DNA of 64,000 bases from Culturomica sp. (GTDB taxonomy: Bacteria; Bacteroidota; Bacteroidia; Bacteroidales; Marinifilaceae): NCBI GenBank assembly GCA_031262745.1, contig JAISHE010000065.1:1-64000 (forward strand). Reading direction: 5' to 3'. The position numbers were made by a program, and so were the translations under genes. This document shows, piece by piece, positions 36,149 to 44,986 of this stretch (the first letter of the stretch is position 1; each line of letters starts with the position of its first letter). The notes beneath the pieces were generated by a model. The model made no database searches. It had not been told where the DNA came from and saw only the letters and a list, made by a program, of their open reading frames with translations.

Positions 36149-36838
36149 ATGGAAGATAAAATTAAAATTTTACTTGCGGAAGACGACACCAATCTTGGGA
36201 TGTTGCTTAATGAATATTTGAATGCTAAAGGTTTTCTATCAACTCTTTGTGAAGACGGAGAAATTGCTCTTGAAACTTTTTTAAACAAGCCTTTTGATCT
36301 TTGTATTTTTGATGTAATGATGCCTAAAAAAGATGGCTTCACACTTGCAAAAGATGTACGTAAGATTAACAGTGAAATACCTATTATCTTTCTCACAGCA
36401 AAAAACATGAAAGAAGACGTACTCGCCGGTTTCAAATTGGGTGCCGACGATTATATGACTAAGCCTTTTTCAATGGAAGAATTGATGTTGAGAATTGAAG
36501 CCGTTCTGCGTCGTTCCACAGGATTGAAGCCGGAAGATGAACAGGAAATTTATAAAATAGGTAAGCTCACATTTAATGCTAAGAAGCAAACTTTGTTTGA
36601 CGGTGAGGAAGAAGAAAAATTGACAACTAAGGAATCCGAATTACTGCGTTTATTGTGTATAAACGTAAATAAAGTGCTTGAAAGGAACTATGCTTTGAAA
36701 CATATTTGGTCGGATGATAACTACTTTAATGCAAGAAGCATGGACGTTTACATTACGAAATTGCGTAAGATATTGAAAAAAGATCCGAGCGTGGCAATCA
36801 TTAATATTCACGGTAAGGGTTATAAATTGACACTTTGA
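36149..36838 (+). CDS. OmpR-family response regulator, RprY-like
   Basis: A 229-residue regulator. The receiver domain (1-120) has the acidic pair ED (about 11-12), phospho-acceptor Asp in CIFDVMMPKKDGF (about 54), Thr in FLTAKN and Lys in MTKPFS. The winged-helix Trans_reg_C domain (about 135-229) ends HGKGYKLTL. It follows its kinase by 38 bp and is coupled to rpiB one base after its stop. It is probably the partner of the adjacent kinase. RprY in Bacteroidales controls sodium and stress related genes, but the targets here are unknown. Confidence 0.93.
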   Translation: MEDKIKILLAEDDTNLGMLLNEYLNAKGFLSTLCEDGEIALETFLNKPFDLCIFDVMMPKKDGFTLAKDVRKINSEIPIIFLTAKNMKEDVLAGFKLGADDYMTKPFSMEELMLRIEAVLRRSTGLKPEDEQEIYKIGKLTFNAKKQTLFDGEEEEKLTTKESELLRLLCINVNKVLERNYALKHIWSDDNYFNARSMDVYITKLRKILKKDPSVAIINIHGKGYKLTL

Positions 36839-36839
36839 T

Positions 36840-37271
36840 ATGAGAATAGCAATTGCATGTGATCATGCGGGATTTGAATACAAAGAACGGCTTGTGAAGC
36901 ATCTGCTTGAACTCGGACATGATGTTCAGGATTTCGGCACTCACTCCGTTGCAAGCATGGATTATCCGGATACGGTTCATCCGATGGCTTTTGCCGTTGA
37001 AGCCGGTAAATTTGAAAGGGGTATAGTTGTTTGTGGTTCCGGCAACGGAGTTGCTATCACAGCCAATAAACATCAAGGTATTCGCTGTGCACTTTGTTGG
37101 CAACCGGAAATAGCATCGCTGGCACGTCAGCATAATGATGCTAATGTGTGTTCTATTCCGGCGCGATTTATTGCTTACGAACAAGCTGAATATATAGTAG
37201 ATATATTTCTATCTACATCTTTTGAAGGCGGTAGGCATGCGTTGAGGGTAGAAAAAATAGCCATAGCTTAA
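36840..37271 (+). CDS. rpiB: Ribose-5-phosphate isomerase B
   Basis: Interconverts ribose-5-phosphate and ribulose-5-phosphate (RpiB/LacA/LacB family). The N-terminus MRIAIACDHAGFEYK, the active-site Cys in GIVVCGSGNGVAITANK (about 61-77) and the conserved HNDANV are present. The 143-residue length is normal. It starts one base after the response regulator stop, so it shares the transcript. Confidence 0.96.
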   Translation: MRIAIACDHAGFEYKERLVKHLLELGHDVQDFGTHSVASMDYPDTVHPMAFAVEAGKFERGIVVCGSGNGVAITANKHQGIRCALCWQPEIASLARQHNDANVCSIPARFIAYEQAEYIVDIFLSTSFEGGRHALRVEKIAIA

Positions 37272-37746
37272 AACATAGTCCTCTTCTAATAATTCACATT
37301 TTTTCATTCGAGATGAAATAAGTTGTATCCTTTAAAGATACGACGTGGGGTGTTTATATATCAAAAATGAGATACATACTGACCTCTGCAAAAGTTTTCT
37401 CACTTTATTCAAACTATTGGTCTAATTGTCAAAACATAGGAAGAGTCTGTCCCAAAAGGGCAGACTCTTGTTTGTATGTTTATACAGCGATTTTGCTCGA
37501 AAATTTTTCGACAGACGGATTTTTTGAAAGGAAAAAAGAAAAAAACGTTAAAAAATTAAAGAAAATTCAATCTGAAATTGGGTTTGAAGAAAAAAGGAGG
37601 TAAATTGTACGTATAATATAAGATACTTTTATGACAACATCAAAACAATTCATCACATCATACGCACAAAGTCGTTTATCTTCTGCAATTGCCGGAACAT
37701 CCGATACGGGATTTTATCCTCTTTCAAACATAATTCAACCTTCTAA
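37272..37746. other. Gene-poor region after rpiB with one strong hairpin
   Basis: The notable structure is a hairpin at 37441-37469: AAGAGTCTG pairs with CAGACTCTT, with inner CCC/GGG, a one-base bulge and loop AAAA. It is probably the terminator for the ruvB-kinase-regulator-rpiB genes, though only a broken T-run follows. A 43-codon open frame at 37631-37762 (MTTSKQFITSYAQSRLSSA start) runs into the repeat gene. It has no recognisable homologue and may be chance. Confidence 0.6.
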
Positions 37747-38157
37747 ATGGCGAAAACAATGATTAAAGATAGATTATTATACTTATTAAAATACTCCCAT
37801 TGCTTAGTGAGCGGATGCGATAGCTCTGGAACCGGATTTTTAGGTTCTGAAATTGGATTTAGAAGTTCTGAAATCGGATTTAGAAGCTCCTGCGATGGAT
37901 ATGATTGTTATAAAAATAGGTTTTTAAGCTATAAAACCGTTGGCATGGGTTATAAAATTGAATTTGTGGATTCCTATTCCGGATTTGTGGGTTCTGAAAT
38001 TGGATTTAGAAGCTCCGAAATCGGATTTAGAAGTTCTGAAAATAGATTTAGAAGCTCTGAATCCGGATTTAGGAACTTCGAAAATAGATTTAGGGAATAT
38101 GAAATTGTTTGTTTAACACGCATAAAGAGTGGGCGTTATATAATTATATTTTATTAA
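37747..38157 (+). CDS. Heptapeptide-repeat ORF over 21-bp array B (hypothetical)
   Basis: A 136-codon frame. After a short unique start (MAKTMIKDRLLYLLKYSH) it is made almost wholly of seven-residue units of type SSEIGFR, encoded by the 21-bp array. Thirteen units keep exact 21-bp spacing, including the diverged central ones, so the frame is never broken, unlike array A. That is mild support for coding, but there is no signal peptide, no known domain, and the frame could be open by chance because the unit has no stop. It lies 18 bp before the nonsense-bearing paralogue 2. Confidence 0.35.
   Translation: MAKTMIKDRLLYLLKYSHCLVSGCDSSGTGFLGSEIGFRSSEIGFRSSCDGYDCYKNRFLSYKTVGMGYKIEFVDSYSGFVGSEIGFRSSEIGFRSSENRFRSSESGFRNFENRFREYEIVCLTRIKSGRYIIIFY
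37822..38094. repeat. 21-bp minisatellite, array B (13 units)
   Basis: Thirteen contiguous 21-bp units in perfect phase, starting at 37822. The outer units are nearly identical (core CTGAAATCGGATTTAGA), while units 3-7 after the first pair are strongly diverged yet still 21 bp long. A CTCCGAAATCG core is shared with array A at 24117-24362. Confidence 0.9.
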
Positions 38158-38175
38158 CTATTAAAATCATTTAAT

Positions 38176-38844
38176 ATGACTGGTTATAATTTTATTCCGG
38201 GCGCAGATGCCCAATTCGATCCTTGACAAAGCGTTTTATTAGACGCAGTTCAAAAAAGTGCGGAAATGTGGTCTATCCCGATTGATGCCTTAACGGCAAC
38301 AACGGAACTTCAAACGAAGTGGGAAGCCGCATATTCCATTGTAACAGACCCGGCAACGAAGACATCTTCTGCCGTGCATTTAAAAAATGCTACACGCAAA
38401 GAATATGAAACGCAATTGCGCATGTTTATTAAATCCTACATCACTTACAATCCGAAAGTGAGTGATGAAGATAAGATAAACATGGGTTTGCCGGTTCATA
38501 AGACGACGCGAACTCCTGTGCCCGTGCCTACGACTGTTCCGAATGTATCCGGAATAGACCGTAACGCTATCCGCCGTATCACTATTTCTTTCATCGATTC
38601 GGGCAGCGACCATCGTGCAAAACCCGCCGGTGTGCAAGGAGCAGTGATAAAATGGATCGTTAGCGACACGCCTCCCGTCGGCATTGATGTTTTCACAAAC
38701 TCTTTGCTGGACACGAGGTCGCCTATAACGCTGGAATTCACCGACCAACAGCGTGGCAAAACCGTTTATTTCATACTCGCTTGGCAAAATACCAGAGGCG
38801 AAATGGGAAACTTTGGTGAAATACAAAGCAGTATAGTGCCGTAA
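38176..38844 (+). pseudogene. Conserved Bacteroidales protein of unknown function, paralogue 2, with in-frame TGA
   Basis: Second copy of the gene at the window start. ATG at 38176 begins MTGYNFIPGADAQFDP, and codon 17 (38224-38226) is TGA where paralogue 1 has TGG (WQS). After that the frame is open and closely conserved to the TAA at 38842-38844, with the same TTRTPVPVP, SGSDHRAKPAGVQGA and WQNTRGEMG blocks. Translation could restart at ATG 38266 (MWSIP), giving 192 residues without the conserved N-terminus. A recent nonsense mutation is the simplest reading; a sequencing error or readthrough is possible. Other genes here use TGA as a normal stop. Confidence 0.8.
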
Positions 38845-38874
38845 CATCTCTTGAACTTAATTTATAACTTAAAA

Positions 38875-38920
38875 TCTGTCGCCACCTTTTGGTCTGCCCA
38901 CGCCAAGAAGTGGCGACAGA
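38875..38920 (+). terminator. Long imperfect hairpin after paralogue 2
   Basis: Arms TCTGTCGCCAC (38875-38885) and GTGGCGACAGA (38910-38920) pair perfectly for 11 bp, and the inner CTTTTGG/CCAAGAA pairs partly. It is followed by AAATTT only, so termination is uncertain. The rest of 38845-39141 holds no gene that I can see. Confidence 0.55.
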
Positions 38921-39141
38921 AAATTTATGCTTATCCCTCAATGAACATATATATGGTATGTCCTACATTAAACATGTCCGAATACAAGAGTGTTGTTGTA
39001 AATCATTCCACAACCCATAGCTTGTGATACTGAGCAATCACACAACTGCGCTCGCCGGTGGCAAATAAAAACTTCAAGGTATTGAAGTAACCTGAAAATA
39101 TTTTAGTAACATTGCATTTGTAAATTCAGAAAAACAAAAAA

Positions 39142-39816
39142 ATGAACAAACAACCTCTCAAAATATCAAATCTAATCACCCTTGCCAAGCAATTTTGCGA
39201 GCAGGAATCTCAAACACCCAACAGCGAACTGTTCGGTGTAACGGACGGCAAAGCTGTAGGCACATACATTGAGCATAAGTTTAAGGATTTTGTGCTTGAA
39301 AATTATGATACGGGAATCGGCAGTTCGGCGAGCGGAATTGATTTGCCTGCGCCGGAAATCAATACGGACATAAAAGTTACTTCAATTGATAAACCGCAAT
39401 CTTCGTGCCCGTTCAAAAATGCACAGCAAAAGATTTTCGGTTTGGGTTACAATTTGTTGGTTTTTGTGTATGACAAAAAAGACGATGAAAAAACAAAAAC
39501 GGCGTTGCTCAATTTTGTAAGCTGCTCGTTTATTGAAAAAGAGCGTACTGCCGATTATCAAACAACAACAGCATTGTTGCAAATGATTGAAAATAATGCC
39601 AATGCAGAAGATATTTTTGCCTATTTGAACGACCGCAACATTCCCGCCGATGAAGTTACGCTGATGAATATGGCAGAACAAATTTTGCAAAATCCACCGA
39701 AAATCGGTTATTTGACAATCTCAAATGCTTTGCAATGGCGGTTGCAGTATGGCAGAATTGTTGGGCTGAAAGAGGAAGTTGATGGGATTGAGAGTATTGT
39801 GGATTATGTGAAATAA
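39142..39816 (+). CDS. Type II restriction endonuclease, PD-(D/E)xK type (system 1)
   Basis: A 224-residue protein that I read as a restriction endonuclease. VGTYIEHKFKDFV (39-51) is followed by GSSASGIDLP and EINTDIKVTS, giving Asp67 and Asp76-x-Lys78 of a PD-(D/E)xK active site, preceded by a helix with Glu44. The specificity is unknown. It opens a four-gene run with gaps of 14, 5 and 9 bp. Its base composition is closer to the last gene (methylase at 41825) than to the two very AT-rich genes between. I therefore pair it with that methylase, though this is an inference. Confidence 0.7.
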   Translation: MNKQPLKISNLITLAKQFCEQESQTPNSELFGVTDGKAVGTYIEHKFKDFVLENYDTGIGSSASGIDLPAPEINTDIKVTSIDKPQSSCPFKNAQQKIFGLGYNLLVFVYDKKDDEKTKTALLNFVSCSFIEKERTADYQTTTALLQMIENNANAEDIFAYLNDRNIPADEVTLMNMAEQILQNPPKIGYLTISNALQWRLQYGRIVGLKEEVDGIESIVDYVK

Positions 39817-39830
39817 AAAAATGATATAAT

Positions 39831-40697
39831 ATGGAAAAGTTTGATTATCAAAATCATAAGATATTAAAGGGAGATGCGTTAGAGATTTTATCAACCGAAA
39901 TATTAAACAATTCAGTTGATTTAATTTTTGTTGATCCGCCTTACAATATAGGCAAAAATTTTAACGGACATAAAGATAAATGGGCTACGGATGAAGATTA
40001 TTTGAATTGGTGTTATAAATGGATTGATTTGTGTATCAATAAATTAAAGCCAAATGGGAGCATGTATATTATGACTTCCACACAATTTATGCCATTCTTT
40101 GATATTTTTATTCGTAAAAGAATGTCAATACTTTCTAGATTGGTGTGGTATTATGACAGTTCAGGGGTGCAGGCAAAAAAATATTATGGTTCGATGTATG
40201 AACCTATTTTGTTTTGCGTTAAAAATCCAGATAATTACACCTTTAATGCAGATGATATTTTAGTTGAAGCAAAAACGGGAGCAAAAAGAAAACTGATTGA
40301 TTACAGAAAAAATCCTCCACAAGTTTATAATTCTAAAAAAGTTCCTGGGAATGTATGGGAATTTCCCCGTGTTCGCTATAGAATGGATGAATATGAAAAT
40401 CACCCTACGCAAAAACCAATTGCACTTTTAGAACGCATAATTAAAGCAAGTTCTAATGTTGGTGATATTATATTAGATCCATTTTCAGGTACATTTACAA
40501 CAAGTTATGTCGCCAAACAATTTGGAAGAAAATCTATTGGGATTGAATTACAAGAAGATTATGTAAAAATTGGATTAAGACGCTTACAATTAGCCAAAGA
40601 ATACAAAGGAGAAAAGTTGGAAAAAGAAATCCGCACTTTTGAAACAAATAAAATTCAGTTTCAAAATGCTACATTGTTTAACATATTTGAAATATAA
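39831..40697 (+). CDS. Site-specific DNA N-methyltransferase, beta class (system 2)
   Basis: A 288-residue methyltransferase. Motif IV DPPYN (residues 35-39) comes first and the SAM-binding motif I DPFSGTFTTSYVA near residue 215, the order of beta-class amino-methyltransferases (N6-adenine or N4-cytosine). HPTQKP and FGRKSIGIEL around motif I are typical of the class (HinfI/MboII/YhdJ-like). It should protect the site cut by the next gene's product, 5 bp downstream. Strongly AT-rich codon use compared with neighbours suggests separate arrival. Confidence 0.9.
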   Translation: MEKFDYQNHKILKGDALEILSTEILNNSVDLIFVDPPYNIGKNFNGHKDKWATDEDYLNWCYKWIDLCINKLKPNGSMYIMTSTQFMPFFDIFIRKRMSILSRLVWYYDSSGVQAKKYYGSMYEPILFCVKNPDNYTFNADDILVEAKTGAKRKLIDYRKNPPQVYNSKKVPGNVWEFPRVRYRMDEYENHPTQKPIALLERIIKASSNVGDIILDPFSGTFTTSYVAKQFGRKSIGIELQEDYVKIGLRRLQLAKEYKGEKLEKEIRTFETNKIQFQNATLFNIFEI

Positions 40698-40702
40698 GAC
40701 TA

Positions 40703-41815
40703 ATGAAACATCTGTTTACAAATAATATAGAACAAATTTTGAAACAGAATTTTGGCAAATATTCTGAGAAAATTTTTGAAAAATCTTTACTTATTCAATA
40801 TCTGAATGAAAAAACTCGCTCTGCAAACCAAGGTTCAAAAGCGAGAGGAAGTTTTGCAAATCTATACGCAATTTATGTAATTGTAGAAGATTATATTGTT
40901 AATGGTTACAACAAATATGGCGACTATTCTGCTTATGAAGGTGCTTTGTTCAGTAATCTTTTTTCTCGTCAAAGAGAATTGCCTTTTGGTAGCAAGTTAC
41001 AAAATCACGCTTTGAATAATCGCATGAACTCTGAATTTCAAAAATATTTTCCTAATTCTGAATATATTCCAATTTTGCGTAATCTCGAAACAAACCGTTA
41101 TTGGTTCAATGAAAATTTATTAAAAATAATAATTGGCAAAAAGATATTTAATATCGCAGAAACTGTCATTGCAATAATTGATGAATATATTCATACAAAG
41201 CAAGATGCTTTTCTGCGTTTTGTAAAATCGTGCGAAGAATTGCAGAAAATAGGAACACAAACTCCACGAAAAGTAGAAAAATTTATTGTTGAGTTGCTTG
41301 CGCCAAATGTTGATGCTCGTTTATTTGAGATTGTAAGTTATTCAATCTTAAAATATTATTATCATGATCAACAAATTTATTGGGGATTTGAAATCAACAA
41401 ACTCAACAAAGAAAATTTGACACTTTACAAAACAGGACGAACGAATGCCAATGACGGCGGAATTGATTTTGTAATGAAACCGTTGGGCAGATTTTTTCAA
41501 GTTACCGAAACATTGGATTTTAAAAAGTATTTTCTTGACATTGATAAAATCCAAAAATATCCTATTTCATTCATTATCAAATCTGAAGATTCTGTTGAAA
41601 ATATATTGCAGAAGATTAAAGAGACAGCCTCAAAGAGTTATTCTGTAAAAGCAATAATTGATAAATATATGGCTTGTATTGAAGAAATTATCAATATTCC
41701 AAAGCTAATTTATCGTTTTGAACAAACTGTAAAGATAGGTTATTTGAACAAAATACTTGATGAAATTATTTTGCAGAGTAAGGTTGAATTTAATTATGAA
41801 GAAGAGGAGGATTAA
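40703..41815 (+). CDS. Probable type II restriction endonuclease (system 2)
   Basis: A 370-residue protein placed between two methylases. Near residues 242-270 it reads GRTNANDGGIDFVM and then RFFQVTET, a PD-(D/E)xK-like pattern in which the Lys position is unclear (QVTE), as in some restriction enzymes with altered sites. The N-terminal half is helical and probably gives recognition or dimer contacts. A SxANQGSKARG motif lies near residue 40. AT-rich composition matches the preceding methylase, which I take as its partner. The function is inferred from context more than from motifs. Confidence 0.65.
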   Translation: MKHLFTNNIEQILKQNFGKYSEKIFEKSLLIQYLNEKTRSANQGSKARGSFANLYAIYVIVEDYIVNGYNKYGDYSAYEGALFSNLFSRQRELPFGSKLQNHALNNRMNSEFQKYFPNSEYIPILRNLETNRYWFNENLLKIIIGKKIFNIAETVIAIIDEYIHTKQDAFLRFVKSCEELQKIGTQTPRKVEKFIVELLAPNVDARLFEIVSYSILKYYYHDQQIYWGFEINKLNKENLTLYKTGRTNANDGGIDFVMKPLGRFFQVTETLDFKKYFLDIDKIQKYPISFIIKSEDSVENILQKIKETASKSYSVKAIIDKYMACIEEIINIPKLIYRFEQTVKIGYLNKILDEIILQSKVEFNYEEEED

Positions 41816-41824
41816 AATATAATA

Positions 41825-43450
41825 ATGACTTTCCCCACCACACATACCACTCCAAAAATCTTTTCTTTTTTCAAAAAAGAAAAATTCCTTTCATTCAAAA
41901 CGGCAAACGCTGGTTTGAATGAAAAAACAGGCATTGTAAACTTTTTTGAGAGCGAGGAAGATTTTGTACAATTACAAAATTCGCTAAAAATCAACCAAAA
42001 TATGGTTGCTGAAAGTCCGGCAGAATACGGAGATTATCAAACCAATAAACAACTTGCAAAAGCAGTTTGCGAAAATCTGAAAAAGAAAAATATAAACCCA
42101 AAAATTCTGATTGAGCCGACTTGCGGAAAAGGGAATTTTATTTTGTCGGCTATCGAAACTTTTGAGAATTTGGAACAGATTTTCGGCATTGAAATTCAGG
42201 AAAAATATGTGTGGCAACTAAAATTTTCGCTGCTCGAATATTTTTTGGAAAACCCCGAAGCAAACAAACCCGAAATTCATTTGTACCATTGCAGCGTTTT
42301 TGATTTTGATTTCGAGCACATTACATCGCAAATCGGCGGGCGTGAAATGTTGGTGTTGGGAAATCCGCCTTGGGTAACCAATGCAACGCTTTCAACGCTG
42401 AACTCAAAGAACTTGCCGACAAAACGAAATTTCAAAAACGCCAAAGGAATTGATGCCATTACAGGTAAGGGAAATTTTGATATAGGCGAAAGCATTTCGT
42501 TGAAAATGCTGGATTTATTCTCAAAAGAAAACGGACATTTTGCTTTTTTGATAAAAAATTCCGTGATAAAAAATATCATTTACGAGCAAAAGCGCAACAA
42601 TTATCCGATTGCAAACATTGAAAAACAGACAATTAATGCGCAGAAAGAGTTTAACGCCGCTGTTGATGCAAGTTTGTTTGTTTGCAAATTCAATTCTACG
42701 CCCGAATTTACGGCAAAAGAGATTGATTTTTACACCGCAACGCCGCGTGTAACTTTGGGTTGGGTAAACAATAAATTTGCTTCCGACACCGAGAAATACA
42801 AAAAATATCAGCATTTGGACGGCGTTTGTCCTTACGAGTGGCGGCAGGGGATTAAGCACGATTGCGCCAAAATTATGGAGTTGGAGCGCATTGACGGCGG
42901 TTTTAGAAATGGGCTTGGCGAAGAATTTGAATTGGAAGAAGATTTGGTTTACGGCATTTTGAAAAGTTCCGATTTGAAACAGGAAATGGTTGATACGCCG
43001 CGAAAATACACCATTGTTACGCAAAAACGGATAGGGCAGGAAACTTTGCCTATTTTGGAAAAATTGCCAAAAACAAACGCATATCTACAACAGCATAAAG
43101 AGTATTTTTTGCAAAGAAAATCAAGCATTTACAATGGGAAGCCACTGTATTCGATTTTCGGCGTAGGCGATTATTCGTTTAAACCGTACAAAGTAGCCAT
43201 TTCCGGACTTTACAAGCAAACCCGATTTACGCTTGTAAAACCAAACGGCACGGTTTTATTGCTTGACGATACTTGTTACTTCATAGGATTTGACACACTC
43301 GAAGAAGCAGAATCCATTCAGGCAGAATTGAATAAACCTGAAATGCAGGAATTTATTAATTCATTTATGTTTACCGATGCCAAACGAGCAATCACAAAAG
43401 ATTTGCTGATGAGGGTAGGTATTGGAAAGAATGCACTTGTATTGTTTTAG
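41825..43450 (+). CDS. N6-adenine DNA methyltransferase, TaqI-like (system 1)
   Basis: A 541-residue methyltransferase. Motif I EPTCGKGNFILSAI (about 97-110) precedes motif IV GNPPWVTN (about 178-185), so the order is motif I then IV, and the NPPW box marks N6-adenine methylation. The C-terminal part (about 300-541) would be the target recognition domain, with YSFKPYKVAISGLYK resembling TaqI-like C-terminal domains. The first 50 residues are unlike the family and the true start may be the ATG at 42001 (MVAESPAEYGDYQTN). It is likely the partner of the endonuclease at 39142, separated from it by system 2. A terminator lies at 43676. Confidence 0.88.
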   Translation: MTFPTTHTTPKIFSFFKKEKFLSFKTANAGLNEKTGIVNFFESEEDFVQLQNSLKINQNMVAESPAEYGDYQTNKQLAKAVCENLKKKNINPKILIEPTCGKGNFILSAIETFENLEQIFGIEIQEKYVWQLKFSLLEYFLENPEANKPEIHLYHCSVFDFDFEHITSQIGGREMLVLGNPPWVTNATLSTLNSKNLPTKRNFKNAKGIDAITGKGNFDIGESISLKMLDLFSKENGHFAFLIKNSVIKNIIYEQKRNNYPIANIEKQTINAQKEFNAAVDASLFVCKFNSTPEFTAKEIDFYTATPRVTLGWVNNKFASDTEKYKKYQHLDGVCPYEWRQGIKHDCAKIMELERIDGGFRNGLGEEFELEEDLVYGILKSSDLKQEMVDTPRKYTIVTQKRIGQETLPILEKLPKTNAYLQQHKEYFLQRKSSIYNGKPLYSIFGVGDYSFKPYKVAISGLYKQTRFTLVKPNGTVLLLDDTCYFIGFDTLEEAESIQAELNKPEMQEFINSFMFTDAKRAITKDLLMRVGIGKNALVLF

Positions 43451-43474
43451 TAAATACAGAACTTTATAATGACA

Positions 43475-43489
43475 GCTGCCTACGGCAGC
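43475..43489. repeat. GCTGCCTACGGCAGC hairpin, left flank of the arabinose cluster
   Basis: A 15-base GC-rich hairpin followed 29 bp later by CAAACTTTTC. The same two blocks occur at 53446-53460 and 53478-53487, after the last arabinose gene. The remaining 43490-43675 shows no gene. Confidence 0.7.
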
Positions 43490-43675
43490 CTCCGCGCCAT
43501 TAGAGTGGCAAAGACACACAAACTTTTCAACAAAGTAGACAAATCTGTTTTTTCTCGATAATCTTGCATCATATACTAATGTGGCATTAATTCCCTTATC
43601 TATACAAACTTATCGAAAATGCAGTGCTACAGTGGAAAGAGATTGTGAATCATGCATTATTAGAGTCATCTGCTT

Positions 43676-43709
43676 GGCACATCCGATAATTACGGGATGT
43701 GTCATTTTT
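43676..43709 (+). terminator. Terminator upstream of the arabinose operon
   Basis: GGCACATCC (43676-43684) pairs with GGATGTGTC (43695-43703), one G-T wobble, then ATTTTT. Confidence 0.7.
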
Positions 43710-43766
43710 ACTATGTTTAGTAGTCAACTTTTTTCGGTATAAGACAGATAGAACAAACAAAAATGT

Positions 43767-43774
43767 TATTTTTG
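43767..43774 (+). promoter_or_regulatory. -7 box of the arabinose operon
   Basis: TATTTTTG matches TANNTTTG and gives a leader of about 40 bases before the epimerase gene at 43820. The -33 region is weak. No clear operator palindrome was found next to it. Confidence 0.5.
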
Positions 43775-43819
43775 CACCCGTAAGAAGATAAGTATCTCAT
43801 TTATATTAAAAATAAAGCT

Positions 43820-44959
43820 ATGAAAAAACATTTTATACTTGCAGGAATTGCCGCATTGATGTTAGCATCATGCAACAACAAGCCGGCTTCCGAGCTGACT
43901 TTATCCGGTCTTAATCCGGCGAAATTTCAAACAGAAGTAAATAATGCCAAAACAGCTCTTTATACATTAAAGAACAAAGCAGGCATGGAAGTGTGCATAA
44001 CCAACTTCGGAGGACGTATCGTGTCTGTCATGGTACCCGACAAGGACGGTAAGATGCAGGATGTCGTTTTAGGTTTTGACAGCATTGCCGACTATATTAA
44101 GATACCGAGCGACTTCGGTGCTTCTATCGGTCGTTATGCGAACCGTATCAACAAGGGACGTTTGATTTTAGACGGCGACACCATTCAACTACCGCCAAAC
44201 AACTTCGGGCACACCCTGCACGGAGGACCGAGAGGATGGCAATATCAGGTATATGAAGCAAAACTTATTGATCCGACAACGTTGGAATTAACAAGGATTT
44301 CACCGGATGGAGATCAAAACTTCCCGGGCAATGTAACGGCTAAAGTGATTTACAAATTAACCGAAGACAACGCTATTGACATTAAATATAGTGCTACGAC
44401 CGATAAAAAGACGGTTATCAACATGACCAACCATTCTTATTTCAACTTAGCCGGTGATCCGTCGAAATCATCAACCGACGACATTTTATATGTAAATGCC
44501 GACTACTACACTCCGGTAGACCGTACCTTCATTACAACAGGTGAAATAGTTCCGGTAAAAGGTACTCCAATGGACTTCACTACTCCGAAAGCTGTAGGTA
44601 AAGACATAAACAATTATGACTTCGATCAATTGAAGAACGGAAACGGATATGACCATAATTGGGTGCTAAATACAAAAGGAGACATTGCTCAGCTCGCAGC
44701 TAAATTAACTTCTCCCGAAACCGGAATCACTTTGGAAGTATATACCGATGAACCGGGTATACAGGTTTATTCGGGTAATTTCCTCGATGGAACCGTGAAA
44801 GGTAAAAAAGGAATAGTTTATAAACAACGTGCTGCTGTTTGCTTGGAAACGCAGCACTATCCCGACAGTCCCAACAAATCCGATTGGCCATCTACTATTC
44901 TGGAGCCGGGTCAAACTTACAATAGCGAATGTATTTTCAAATTCGGCGTAGAAAAATAA
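43820..44959 (+). CDS. Aldose 1-epimerase (galactose mutarotase family), lipoprotein
   Basis: A 379-residue protein with a lipoprotein signal (lipobox LASC, Cys19). It interconverts alpha and beta anomers of aldoses, here most likely L-arabinose on its way to the isomerase. Family motifs are ITNFGGRIVSVMVPDKDG, IGRYANRINKGRLILDG, LHGGPRGW with the catalytic-type His (about 135-140), MTNHSYFNLAG (about 195-205) and the Glu in the C-terminal CLETQHYPDSPN. It is the first gene of the arabinose operon, 27 bp before the transporter. Confidence 0.94.
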   Translation: MKKHFILAGIAALMLASCNNKPASELTLSGLNPAKFQTEVNNAKTALYTLKNKAGMEVCITNFGGRIVSVMVPDKDGKMQDVVLGFDSIADYIKIPSDFGASIGRYANRINKGRLILDGDTIQLPPNNFGHTLHGGPRGWQYQVYEAKLIDPTTLELTRISPDGDQNFPGNVTAKVIYKLTEDNAIDIKYSATTDKKTVINMTNHSYFNLAGDPSKSSTDDILYVNADYYTPVDRTFITTGEIVPVKGTPMDFTTPKAVGKDINNYDFDQLKNGNGYDHNWVLNTKGDIAQLAAKLTSPETGITLEVYTDEPGIQVYSGNFLDGTVKGKKGIVYKQRAAVCLETQHYPDSPNKSDWPSTILEPGQTYNSECIFKFGVEK

Positions 44960-44986
44960 TCATATACATTTAATACAGACAAACAA

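Noticed and set aside
37367-37603. 78-codon frame after rpiB
   Set aside because: It crosses a terminator-like hairpin, has no recognisable domain and has biased AT-rich composition.
38224-38226. TGA recoded as tryptophan genome-wide
   Set aside because: Other genes here, such as rsmE and the zinc peptidase, end at TGA and encode Trp by TGG, so a recoded genetic code is not supported.
39142-43450. A single four-gene type I or BREX-like system
   Set aside because: No HsdS, HsdR helicase, Pgl or BrxC-type protein is present; two type II pairs explain the genes better.
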